In this document: piece by piece, positions 32,866 through 42,842 of the stretch
Layout: every line of letters begins with the position of its first letter
Position numbering within the stretch: the stretch's first letter is position 1
NCBI RefSeq assembly: GCF_000003195.3
Contig: NC_012873.2
Location: forward strand, 13,997,326 to 14,061,325
DNA from: Sorghum bicolor
Taxonomy: Eukaryota > Streptophyta > Magnoliopsida > Poales > Poaceae
Direction of reading: 5' to 3'
DNA: 64,000 nt
Translations under genes and position numbers: made by a program
Notes under the pieces: generated by a model
Told to the model about the DNA's origin: nothing
Databases searched by the model: none
What the model saw: the letters and a program-made list of their open reading frames with translations, nothing else

Positions 32866-33834
32866 TCAGTCGTCCTGGGATTTGCTGGGTGGCGTAGTCG
32901 GTGGTTCCGGCGGCGCCTCCTCTTCGTGTATAACTATCTTTTCTCTCCACACCTGACTCGGTGCTACGGTCTCCTCAGGACAGTTCTGTTCAAGCTGTAT
33001 GTCTTTAGTCCTTATCACTTCTCCTTCGTAGTCTACCCATCCGTTCTTGATGATTTGCCTCCTCTGGTTGCGGTTGCGTCGTCTTCTTGTCCTGACCTGC
33101 TTAGAGTCTTCAACTATATAGTTATGGTCAGTAAAATAGTTGTGTACCTTCTCAAAGGGGAAGTACATGTGGACTTCTCCGGTTCCAATGTAGATGATAA
33201 CTTTAATAGTGTTGAGGAATGGTCTTCCAAGAATGATGGGTGGATCATACTCGTCTTCTCCCATGTCAATGATCTGAAAATCATCTGGAGCTGAATATAT
33301 ATTGGTTGTAGGGGCATGGTTCCATGCAGGAGCTGATAAGTGACTGCGGCCATTATGTTGACATCAGATCCGGTGTCATAGAGTGTCTTCTAAAAAGAGT
33401 ATCTGTTGATTGTGCACTCAATGCTTGGAACACCAGGGTCGTCCTTCTTGATCAAGAAAGGTGACTTGAGTCGACGATCTTGACCTGCTTGAGCTGCAGT
33501 GACCATCTTAGCAGACTCGGTCCACATTTTCTTGTTCCTGTTCCTCCTATTGTTCCTCTTCCTTGGTTCATGTCGGGATTGCTCTGAAGTTTGTGTAGTC
33601 TTGTTCTTGAAGGAAAGTCTGCTTCTTCCCCTTGATGTAGAAACTGATCTTGGCAGCATTAGCATAGATGACAGCTCTGGTGTTTAGGAATGGCCTCCCT
33701 AAGATGATGGGTGCCCTCTCCTCAGTACCAGTCTCTATCACCACGAAGTTTGCTGGAGCGTACAAGGTACCAACTTGGACACAGAGGTTCTTCAATATTT
33801 CCTCTGGGAAACTAAGTGTCTGATCTCCATCCAT
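32866..33834 (-). pseudogene. Tandem retropepsin-like domains
   Basis: The first domain (33834-33568) has LSFPEEILKNLCVQVGTLYA and APIILGRPFLNTRAVIYANA; its active-site segment is deleted relative to the copies at 60130 and 62893. After a basic linker (RKRNNRRNRNKK) and LKSPFLIKKDDPGVPSIECT comes a second domain (33400-32866) with, in a shifted frame, TGSDVNIMAAV and then PPIILGRPFLNTIKVI, ending in a basic and Glu/Pro-rich tail. Two ILGRPFLNT motifs mean two protease folds in series. Frameshifts at about 33600 and 33300 make this copy inactive. Confidence 0.65.
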
Positions 33835-34984
33835 TGTGTTTGTGCTCGTAGATCCCGGTTCTTCACTTGGTGGAATCTAGGAGTTGTAAAACTCGTCCAT
33901 ATTTTGTTTGAAGTGTACCTATTCATAGAGACAAGGCAGAGATCAAGTGCATGGGCCCTGTTGGTGGAAAACACCAACAGAACCAAAAGTGTATTTGTTC
34001 TTCGCTAACCTTAAGCATAGTGAGCAAGACAAAGTTGATGGATCATGAGTGTAGCATTTGAAACAATTGTCAGATCAGATGGCTCAACCTAATGGAAAGA
34101 TAATCTATCTATATTTATGTTTTGTTTATATCTTCCAAATATTGAATGTGCAACATTTTAGCTTATATGATTAGGAGTGTGGGATAATGGAGGTAGTACT
34201 AGGAACAAAGATTAAAGGACTAAACATGTTGAATTAATTGGGTTGGTTAGTTTGGAGTTATAAATCATACATGTTTGTCTCTTTATTTATGTGAACGCCA
34301 GAACCAAGGAGAAGCTTATAAAAGTGTTAGTCAAGTACCTTAAGATGTTACCTTACTTGAAGAGTGATGGTACAGTATCACCTTGTGGAAGCTTTCCTTT
34401 CTTAGCGGTTGTGCATCGTGTTTGTGGCACCCTCCACAGATCATCTCTTTATGATGAATGAGCTATGTCCTGCTTGTGCAAATTGTTAAACTTCATGTGT
34501 CTCCTTTATCTCCAATGAGTTTGTATCTCAGGACTTCCTAGGTTGAAAGTTTTCCTGCAGGGGTTAGTCCAACAAAATATCCCATATCTACTATAGCATA
34601 CTATCGGCTCAAAAATCAACCTAGACACCATGTCTAATTTGATTTAGAAGGGCATTTTAACCTAAGCACCATGCTTAATTTAAAATCCCTTGGAAGTAAG
34701 ATCATCATTCCTAAACTAAGCACCATGCTTAATTAAGAGATAAATGAAACTATTCCAAACATAGACATATACTAAAGCAAATAAAGGTAGCATGAGAGCA
34801 TTTATAGAGATCTACTTAAGTGGAGATGAAGTAGTGTAATTAGTATTTAACAAATTGAGCATGTCTCAAAGGTAAGGACAACCAACGTAGCAACATGGCA
34901 AAAGATGTTTTTATGTAAAGTACTCCCCCAAGCTTGAATTTTGCAAAATTAAAGTTTGGATGAATTTAATTCAATGTTGTGTGA

Positions 34985-36115
34985 TGGTTGGTTGGACATA
35001 CCTTGTGCTTGTCATTCATCCGATCTTCTTGCTCCAATCCTGGAAAGGTTAGTGGCAAGAATACCCGAAGGAATATTTCTACAATTATCTTTATATGCTC
35101 AATACACAAGGCAATGTTGCAAATAATTAGAAGTTCATGTCACAATCTGATAAGTGCTTGTTTTAGGACACTAAGCTTGTCCTTGGGAAACCATCAATTA
35201 ACTCAACGAGATCTGCAATATTTATTATAGACATATGCATCGACAACCGCTCTTTTAAAGTTTTTATAAATAGAAAAGAAGAGAGGGTTGGAGATCTCAA
35301 ATGTGGTAATGTTGGAGAGACCAATTGATTGGGGAGATGTTGCATATGAGCATGGACTTGGTGAGGTATTTATGAAATAACTTCCATGCTCACTGTTGTT
35401 TCTCTCATTCTCAAACTCCAAGGATGATTCTTCATGAATGCTTAAAATTCCTCTAGGATTGTCTCTCATGTTTGTTTTATCTATCCATTCAATGGTGAGA
35501 GCTCATGGATTTTTAATGCCCTCTAGCCATTGATGTTGCTCTTCTCGATCCTCCTTCTTATGCATGGGATGTCTAGAGAGATTCATAGGATTATCGGGAG
35601 GTTCAAGAGAAAGAGCATAGTAGAATTTATTAAGCTCAAGGATGGGTTGGATAGCCGAATTATGGGATTGAAATGTTTGCAAATCGGCTATTGAAACTTC
35701 CTTTCCTCGTCTGGGAGATGATTCCTTCTCTATTTCTAAGATTTTTCTATGAAGACTAGTACAAGAAGGATGTCCACGAATGAAGACATATCTTCCTTTA
35801 CTAATAGATAAAGAAAGAAGGACTCTACCAAAGGTTATATGATTAAGACCAATGTGAAAATATTTAGGAAAAACATGGTCTTGTAGGGCTAGGTCTAAAC
35901 CAGAATTTATAAAAAGATTAACAGATTCCCTAGGTGTAGCTAAAAGTGCATTATCTTCTTGATTAAAAGATAGGACCTAAGCTATAGAAAAGGGTTGGTT
36001 TTGAGCTATTGCAATCAACTCCGGACACAGATCATAATTAGGGGCAGGACTTGTTGACTCCCATGGTCTATGGCTGGTCTCCAAAGGTGCAAAGAATTCA
36101 ATATTTGAGTTATCC
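34985..36115 (-). pseudogene. 5' coding pieces of the second pol-less element
   Basis: From about 36115: MDNSNIEFFAPLETSHRPW then a stop at 35979. At 35469-35203: HGSYFINTSPSPCSYATSPQ...ISNPLFFSIYKNF, also present at 58430-58643 and 61193-61406. I do not recognise either family. They take the place where gag normally sits. A stretch at 34620-34740 has three short palindromes around AAGCACCATGCTT. Confidence 0.4.
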
Positions 36116-36210
36116 ATAAAGATGAAAATAAAAAGATAAAAGAATAAAAGTATAAAAGTATAATACAAGATAATAGCAAGACTCAAAGTTATCTCAGCAA
36201 ACCGTCTTTC

Positions 36211-36228
36211 TCCCCAGCAACGGCGCCA
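36211..36228 (-). promoter_or_regulatory. Primer binding site, tRNA-Asp
   Basis: Minus-strand TGGCGCCGTTGCTGGGGA, one mismatch to the tRNA-Asp complement, 9 nt inside the 5' LTR. Confidence 0.8.
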
Positions 36229-36236
36229 GAAATACT

Positions 36237-37467
36237 TGTTGATATTTGGTAACGCAATAAGGAAATGATCCGCAAGCGCACGGATATCGGTGAGCATTTC
36301 ACCCGGGAGGTTATCCAGAGTTATCGTATTTATATTTTTACCACTGGGAGAAAGGGTGCATCTGACTAACCAAATCTATTGCTACTATCCCTTTAGGCTA
36401 CAAAGAATGTTTCTCGATGTGAGTGATGTATAGAGAAGACTGCAACCGTAGTCTCGTTCTAACCTTGGTAAGGATGATCTACTGTTCTATTGGGGAGGCT
36501 CACGGAATCTAGACAACAAAAGGATGTTCGACCCGCACCTATAAACCTACCCGTCCTGCTAACAAGATATGGGATACAAAGGTAACTCGGAAATGTCACG
36601 TTCCTCGCTACTACCACGGTCCAGCTAGTCAGGGGATATCTATGAGTACCCTAGCCTAAACACCACATTTACGCTAGCAAGTGATTACTCTAATACTCAA
36701 CTAGAAGAGGATTAAAGTAAACTCATAAACCAAAGAACAATAAAACAAGAACTTACTAGAATTAGAAGTCGAATTACTGAAGAATCTTAGAAGCAAGCCT
36801 CGGGTTAGGAGACTTGATCCCGCAGGTACAACTCGGAGTAGACACCGACAGGCCGGCCTTCCTCCGATCCACACCTCCACTCTATCTCTCTCAATCTAGT
36901 AGAAACTAGAAGATCTATTTCTACTTTACATTGGTTGCTAAGCCTAAAAAGAAATATTATTTAGAGAAGAGGTTTTCCTTCGAGGGCACCCCTCAATCTC
37001 TATGATAACTTCTTGTCTTCTCCAGGGGCCAGGGGCTCTCCTTATATAGTCCCCCTCCTCAATGCGTTTTTGGGTCGGTAGGCGAGGTGGTACTACATTA
37101 TCTTTGATCTATTAGGTCGGTGGAACGTCGTGTGCGAAGAGAGTCCCGAAAGGCTTCCAGAGGGGGGCGGGTGCCCAGGTCCTCAGGGCGGGCGCCCTGG
37201 GCCTGGCCCCTTTCGGCCTCCGTTTCCTTCCCGTGGCTTCTGGAGTCTTCTAGATGGTAGAAAATTGCGCGGTGCGTTGATATCTCAATGTAATCCTGAC
37301 ATGTGGGCCTTTCTTCCTTATTTCCTGATAACCCCCTACAGAAATAGACAAACACCAAAACTTGTGGAATTCTGTCAGATAAAACCCTAAGTCTAGATGT
37401 TGATTTCATTTGGATCCTTTTCTTTGTTTATTTGATAATTAAATTTGATACTTAAGGATCGTCAACA
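36237..37467 (-). repeat. 5' LTR of second pol-less element
   Basis: 1231 bp; on the minus strand starts TGTTGACGATCCTTAAG and ends TATCAACA. Confidence 0.85.
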
Positions 37468-37472
37468 AACTG

Positions 37473-40309
37473 ATTATTATGTTCCTTCATTATCCATTAA
37501 TCTGTGTGCCCATGATTATGTTTTTGAAGCTCTTCAATGTGTAGATTGATCAAAGGCTCCATTATCGAGAGCTGATGCAGGATGTTGTGATGTGCTTCGA
37601 GGACTGAATTGTAATCTTTTGGGACGTATGATTTCTTTCCCATCCTACCTCTTCCATTCAGCCTACCCTCATGTCGTGGCGGAGGCAAACCTATTGCAAC
37701 CTGGTCTTTTAGGACCCTATTGCAGAATGAACCTCTAGACTTAATGGCCTCTTCGGTTAAGTACCCCTCTACCATAGACACCTCTCGACGAGCACGAGTT
37801 GATACATAGTCATTTAGTATTGACATGAAACATCCATATGTCCACATCTCATGCAAATACATGGGACCCAATGCCTCTATTGTGAAACCAAGTGCACCAC
37901 AAGGTGAATCATCACATTGAAGAATGCTGGGGGAAACACATCTCAAACTATGACACTGTATCCACTATGAATTCCTTAAGAGACGCCAACTCATCACGTT
38001 CAATCACCTTCTGTGAGATCCTGTTGAAGAAGTAGTACAACCGTGTAACTGCAACCTTTATCCACACCGGGTTTATAGCCCTAATGGCAATAGGGAGGAA
38101 ACTAGTCAGTATGACATGACAATCATGTGAGTTGTAGTTGGTGAGTGTAAGGTATTTCATTGACACAATACTCCGTATGCTAGAGCAAAATCCAGATGGG
38201 ACTTTCAATTTCTTCAACCACACACACATCGCATGTTTCTCTTCATTGTTGAGGTTGTAGCTTGCTGCCGGGAGGTGGTACTTCCCATTTTCTAGCCTAA
38301 TAGGGTGGAGTTCTTTTTTTATGCCTAACTATACCATGTCCAAGCATGAATTTAATCCTTCCTTTGTCTTGCCCTTCATGTCCAACAAGGTGCCAATTAC
38401 GCTTTCAAACACGTTCATCTGAACATGCATACCATCGATCGCGTGGTGTACGTCTAACTCTGGCCAGTATTCCAAATACTCGAAGAAAATTGACTTCTTC
38501 TTGAATGTAGCCCCTGGAGCTGGTTTGACATTCTTTCTTGGTTTTCCATCTTTTGTCTTCTTCCCAAAAACAAATTTGAGTTTGCTGACTATGCTGAAAA
38601 CTCTTTGGCCTTTACTGTTACTTGATGGAGCAGTAGTCTGTAGTTCACAATTATTGTCAAAGTACTTATCCATCTTTTTCAGTAGGTACCTATGTCCTTT
38701 TGATAAGAAGCATTTGTGCCTCATGTACACTATCTTCTTAGATGCAGTTAGGGACACGTAAGCAGTGTCATCTATGCATACCACACAACCAAGCTTTCCC
38801 TTGAACCGCCCTGATAATGTAAAGAGAGCTGGGTAGTCATTGATCGTAACAAAGATAATTGCTCTCAGTGTGAATGATTCTTTGCGGTACTTGTCCAACA
38901 TTTGAACACCTGTTTCCCATAGTATCTTCATGTCCTGCATTAAGGGCTCCAAGAAAACATTCATATCAACTCCAGGTTGTGTAGGTCAAGAGATAAGGAT
39001 GGTTAGTAAAAGGTACTTTCGCTTCTGCATCGACCATGGAGGGAGGTTGTAGATGGTGAGGATCACTAGCCATGTGCTGTGTTTGCTGCTCCTCTCAGCA
39101 AATGGATTCATTCCATCAGTACTCAGTGTGAACCTAACATTTCTTGGTTCATTAGCAAAGTCTTTGTGGTTTTCATTGAAATCTTTCCACTGCTGGCCAT
39201 CGGCTGGGTGCCGAAGCTTCCCATTGTCTTTGTGCTCATCAGAAGCATGCTAGCTCATAAGTTGGGAATCCTCTGGGTAAGCAAACAAACACCTCAATCG
39301 ATCGATCACAGGAAGGTACCACATCACCAAAGCAAGAATCTTTTTCTGCACATAATAGTCTACTTCTTCCTTTTCTTTGCTGGTGGGTTTTGAACTACTC
39401 TTCTGGGTCTTTTGTTGGGCCTTCTTTCATTTTTTCCCTTAGGCACAGAGGCAACACACTCTTCCTCTATGTAGTCTTTATTTGTCTTGTACCTACTTGC
39501 ACCACACTTGGGACAGCTGTCCAAGTCCCTATAATCATCGCCTTGATATAGGATACAGTGATTTCTACAAGCGTGGATCTTCTCAACACCCATTGTGAGT
39601 GGGCTGATTAGCTTCTTTGCATAATATGTGTTAGCAGGCACCTTGTTATCCTTAGGAAGCATGTGTGCGATAATGCTCAAGAACGCATTAAAGCTAGCAT
39701 GAGAAAGACCATATCTAGCTTTGCACACCAACAACTTTAGCACAGACCGCAGCGTTGTGAACTCTTTGGTGCAACCCTTAGACTCATCATACAAAGGCTC
39801 TTCTACTGCCTTCATTAGGGCCTCCATACCTTTCATGAAGAACACTAATGGATCTCCGCAGGACGACGCAACATTGCCTCTAGAAATTCTGCATCTTCCG
39901 CGGCCATGTTAGTTTCAGTGCCATCTTCATTTCCTCCAGCAAAACCATGATCAGGAACATTTGGCACAACATGTTCAGTGGCTAGACCATCGGTATCAGG
40001 TTGTTGTGTCTCGTCTACGAACTCAAACCCATCAACAATTCCAGTAGTATAAGGCACAGAGCTACCCTCTCCATGCTTTGTCCAAATCAAGTAATCTTTC
40101 ATAAATCCTCGACGGACCAGATGAGTAAGGATTTGTTGAATGTCATCAGATACAACAAGATTTCTACAATCCATGCATGGACAATGTATGTGCGTCTTTC
40201 TTGTTCTTGAAGCATGGTTTTGAGCAGCATCAATAAACCTCTGGACCTCAGTTATGTATGATGGATCTAGTCTTGATAAATTATACATCCAAAATGACCT
40301 CTCCATCAC
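37473..40309 (-). pseudogene. TNP2 transposase of the large CACTA, N-terminal and central parts
   Basis: Start at 40309: MMERSFWMYNLSRLDPSYI with Transpos_assoc CPCMDCRN (to about 40050). TNP2 blocks: KIHACRNHCILYQGDD and CPKCGASRY (39620-39480), LSTDGMNPFAERSSKHSTW (about 39120), FKGKLGCVVCIDDTAY and HHAIDGMHVQMNVFESVIG (38964-38329), then DUF4218-type EALGPMYLHEMWTYGCFMSI and NVIHQLSIMEP-like text (38229-37497). Several exons or frames are needed and stops occur (38950, 38330, 37946), so the gene is decayed. It drives excision and insertion of CACTA DNA in autonomous relatives. The C-terminus continues at 29455 beyond the nested element. Confidence 0.75.
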
Positions 40310-40433
40310 TACCTATAACACACCATTCATATGATCTAAAGGTTTAAAAAGGATTTATCTAGGGTTTATTAGCTAGGGTTTATGGTTAAGCTTGAGATTA
40401 AAGGAAAAAACCTAAGTTACATAATTAAAAAAT

Positions 40434-41075
40434 AATCTAAATATAGCATAACTATATAAATACATCATTCATTATAAATAGATAGATGATGTGGAAGGTG
40501 ATAATAAAAAACCTAACTACCATATAATTAAAAAAAAATCAACAATTATCTCTCTACATAAATATACAAGAACACACCATTGGTTTAATCTTGTAAAAAC
40601 TAGCTAAATTGAGAAGCAAACATGTTGAGAGGCATTATCCAACCATATTAAGCAACCCCATCTAACCATATCAACAATTAAAGACAAGAAGCTAGCTATT
40701 CTTCTCTCTCACTCATGGAACATACATACATGTGGATAAATAAATTGAGAAATTTATAAAGAGAGAGAGACATAAATTAGAAAACCTAAGTATAGCATAA
40801 CTATATAAATACAACATTCATTATAAATAGATAGATGATGTGGAAGGTGATAATAAAAAACCTAACTACCATATAATTAAAAAAATCAACAATTATCTCT
40901 CTACATAAATATACAAGAACACACCATTGATTTAATCTTGTAAAAACTAGCTAAATTGAGAAGCAAACATGTTGAGAGGCATTATCCAACCATATTAAAC
41001 AACCCCATCTAACCATATCAACAAATGAAGACAAAAAGTTAGCTATTCTTCTCTCTCACTCATGGTGAAACCCTA
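40434..41075. repeat. Two-copy tandem duplication, about 349 bp period
   Basis: TATAGCATAACTATATAAAT starts at 40442 and again at 40791; the following 250 bp (through ACCATATAATTAAAAAAA and TTGAGAGGCATTATCCAACC) are nearly identical. It lies in the 5' region of the CACTA element, upstream of TNP2. Confidence 0.85.
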
Positions 41076-41284
41076 GATCCAAAAAGTGGCTCAAATTGAG
41101 CTAGAATGAGCAAATTGAGGCAATAGGGACATAAACTAACCTTTTTTAGCAACCTCCTTCCCAGAAATAAAGATCAAAACCTCCCCCCTTGTATTTTGAG
41201 AAATCTAGAACTCCAAAATCGCCCCCAATGGAAGGTGGGTGCGAGATACTGTTCTGGTCGGGAAGGAAGAAGGGGTATTTATAC

Positions 41285-41495
41285 AGAAATACCACAGGTG
41301 GTTGCTTAAGCCTGTGTAAACATTTTCCAGGAGCATTTACACTGGCGATTGGCTTAAGTCAACTGCCTATGATAAACGTTTTCCACAGGCGACTGAGATC
41401 TCTAACATCGCCCTATTTATACCACAGGCGAGCCGTAACTGGAACCGCCTGTGGTATAAATGGGGGCGCCAGCTATGAGCCTGATTCTACTAGTG
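41285..41495 (-). repeat. CACTA 5' terminus and subterminal repeats
   Basis: Copies of CCACAGGYGR / GTAAAC and 'cttaag' lie in both orientations, ending ..GGCTCATAGC's complement and CTACTAGTG at 41495. Confidence 0.7.
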
Positions 41496-42068
41496 TACGG
41501 AACCAGGGCTAAGGTTTCGGGACTAAATGTCCTACCTTTCATCCCGGTTTCGAGAGCCGGGACTAAAGGTCCACCTTTAGTCCCGATTGGTAAAAGCAAC
41601 CGGGACTAAAAGGTGCGCCACGATGTGCCACCTGGCCTCCACTTTTAGTCCCGGTTGGTGTTACCAACCGGGACTAAAGAGTTTTTTCTTTTTTCCTTTT
41701 TTTTCCTTTTGGTTTTTCATTTAGGGTTTAAAATTATGTTATTATTATTTTTGAATGCATATTATTTGTTGCTAGTTTATGGAAATTCGCACCTATAATT
41801 TTTATAATTTAAAGCATTACATATAAATATACTATAAAACACTATATATATATTATATGTATCTATAGGTCCATAATATAATATTTACACATGCATCATG
41901 GACAAAGTATTTACAACAAAATTTATCTCTACCACTCAAGCATCGTACAAATGATCATCGTGATTTGGTTTCATTGGCTCCTCAGGGTTGAAGTAGCACT
42001 CGCCACCGGGATTCAGGACTTGGTCATTAAGAAATCCTGCGATTGTCTGTTGAATTCCTTTTAGGCGG
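41496..42068. mobile_element. Terminal fragment of another CACTA-type element
   Basis: Two hairpins, TTTAGTCCCGATTGG / CAACCGGGACTAAA and TTTAGTCCCGGTTGGT / ACCAACCGGGACTAAA (41577-41679), are typical CACTA subterminal repeats in grasses. An AT-rich stretch follows and then, near 41990-42060, text resembling the 3' side of ULP1-bearing CACTA genes. The Tat element interrupts it at 42069. Confidence 0.45.
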
Positions 42069-42795
42069 TGTTGATACCGTTTTTGGACATGAATCAAAAA
42101 AGTTAATGAAGCTTGGATCGGCAGCTAGAGAAGTAATGACTGGCCGATAAGGAAGTTGCTGATGGCCTATGGTACCAATGACAAGGCAACATGAGGAGGA
42201 TATGGTTAAATCTAGGAATGGTAGTTGATCGGTGCCGATAGCTGATGTTGAAAAATTGCCGATGCCGATGAAGGATGTTATGCCGATGATGGTGAAGGAA
42301 GACATGGAAGTCATCGGGAGGACACTGGTGGTGTGCCGATCTCCCAGGACAGATAAATTGTTATTTTCCATAATTGTTAGAGTTTATTTTATGTACGAGT
42401 TCTGTTTGGTTTGGAACTAGAATTCTAGTCGTATCTGGTTGTAACTCTTTAGGACAGAGTATAAATATAGGCCTAGTAGCGATGTAAGAAGACAATCAAT
42501 CAATATCATACACAAGTTTTACATCTACTTTTGCATCTACTTTTTCGACGACTTCATCAACTCACATATTTTCTTTTACTTACGAGTTCTTAAGAATTCA
42601 TCGAGTCATACTCGACGGGTTCTCGAGTTCCGCGTGAATACCTCATGGCCATGGCATTCGGCTGCATCACTGTTGTCGGGACCAAAGTATTCGAGTTACC
42701 ACCTTTGTCGGTTGTAAGGTCAAATCGGCTGGCACGCCTTAACGTTGAATCGGGTATTAGCCCTTTGTGTTTGCAGATCCACTTTTGTATCAACA
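42069..42795 (+). repeat. 5' LTR of the Tat element
   Basis: Starts TGTTGATAC and ends GTATCAACA, a perfect 9-bp inverted end, 727 bp. TATA box GTATAAATATAGG at about 42458-42470. Confidence 0.75.
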
Positions 42796-42799
42796 CATC

Positions 42800-42817
42800 T
42801 TTTGGCACGCCCGTTGG
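42800..42817 (+). promoter_or_regulatory. Candidate primer binding site of the Tat element
   Basis: TTGGCACGCCCGTTGGGA, 5-6 nt after the LTR, is the form seen in grass Tat/RIRE2-type elements. It differs from the tRNA-Asp site of the other elements; I do not assign the tRNA. Confidence 0.5.
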
Positions 42818-42842
42818 GACAAAGCTATCAACAAGATCAACA

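Larger units (their letters stand above)
29461..37467 (-). mobile_element. Second pol-less LTR retrotransposon with two protease-like domains
   Basis: LTRs at 29461-30694 and 36237-37467 are flanked by AACTG (29456-29460 and 37468-37472). On the minus strand the 5' LTR is the right one. The primer site is complementary to tRNA-Asp (36211-36228) and the polypurine tract is 30695-30710. Internal coding pieces: a short N-terminal ORF (about 36115-35980), a conserved small ORF (35469-35203) and two retropepsin-like domains (33834-32866). No gag capsid, RT or integrase is seen. The LTRs differ at about 20 sites (about 1.7%), older than the 14375 element. The insertion interrupts the TNP2 gene. Confidence 0.85.
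12919..41495 (-). mobile_element. Large CACTA (En/Spm) element with TNP2 and ULP1 genes, split by two LTR retrotransposons
   Basis: The 5' terminus on the minus strand at 41495 reads CACTAGTAGAATCAGGCTCA and is followed by inverted 'acaggcgg' subterminal repeats. The opposite end candidate at 12919 reads CACTAAAAAAAGTATTG and then CTCCTAGC, with matching 'ggcggtt' repeats at 13020-13215. Genes in minus order: TNP2 (40309 to about 28840), then Transposase_24/DUF8039/ULP1 (about 26350 to 13489). Removing the nested elements at 29461-37467 and 14375-23650 leaves about 11.3 kb, normal for an autonomous grass CACTA. The two 3-bp flanks (ata / tac) do not match, so the 12919 border is uncertain. 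A subterminal-like cluster at 27660-27840 leaves open that two CACTA elements abut. Confidence 0.65.

Noticed and set aside
34988..35230. Plus-strand ORF MVGHTLCLSFIRSS..., also at 58906 and 61669 on the minus strand
   Set aside because: It is antisense to the retroelement non-coding DNA and is conserved only because the DNA is; no domain or start context.
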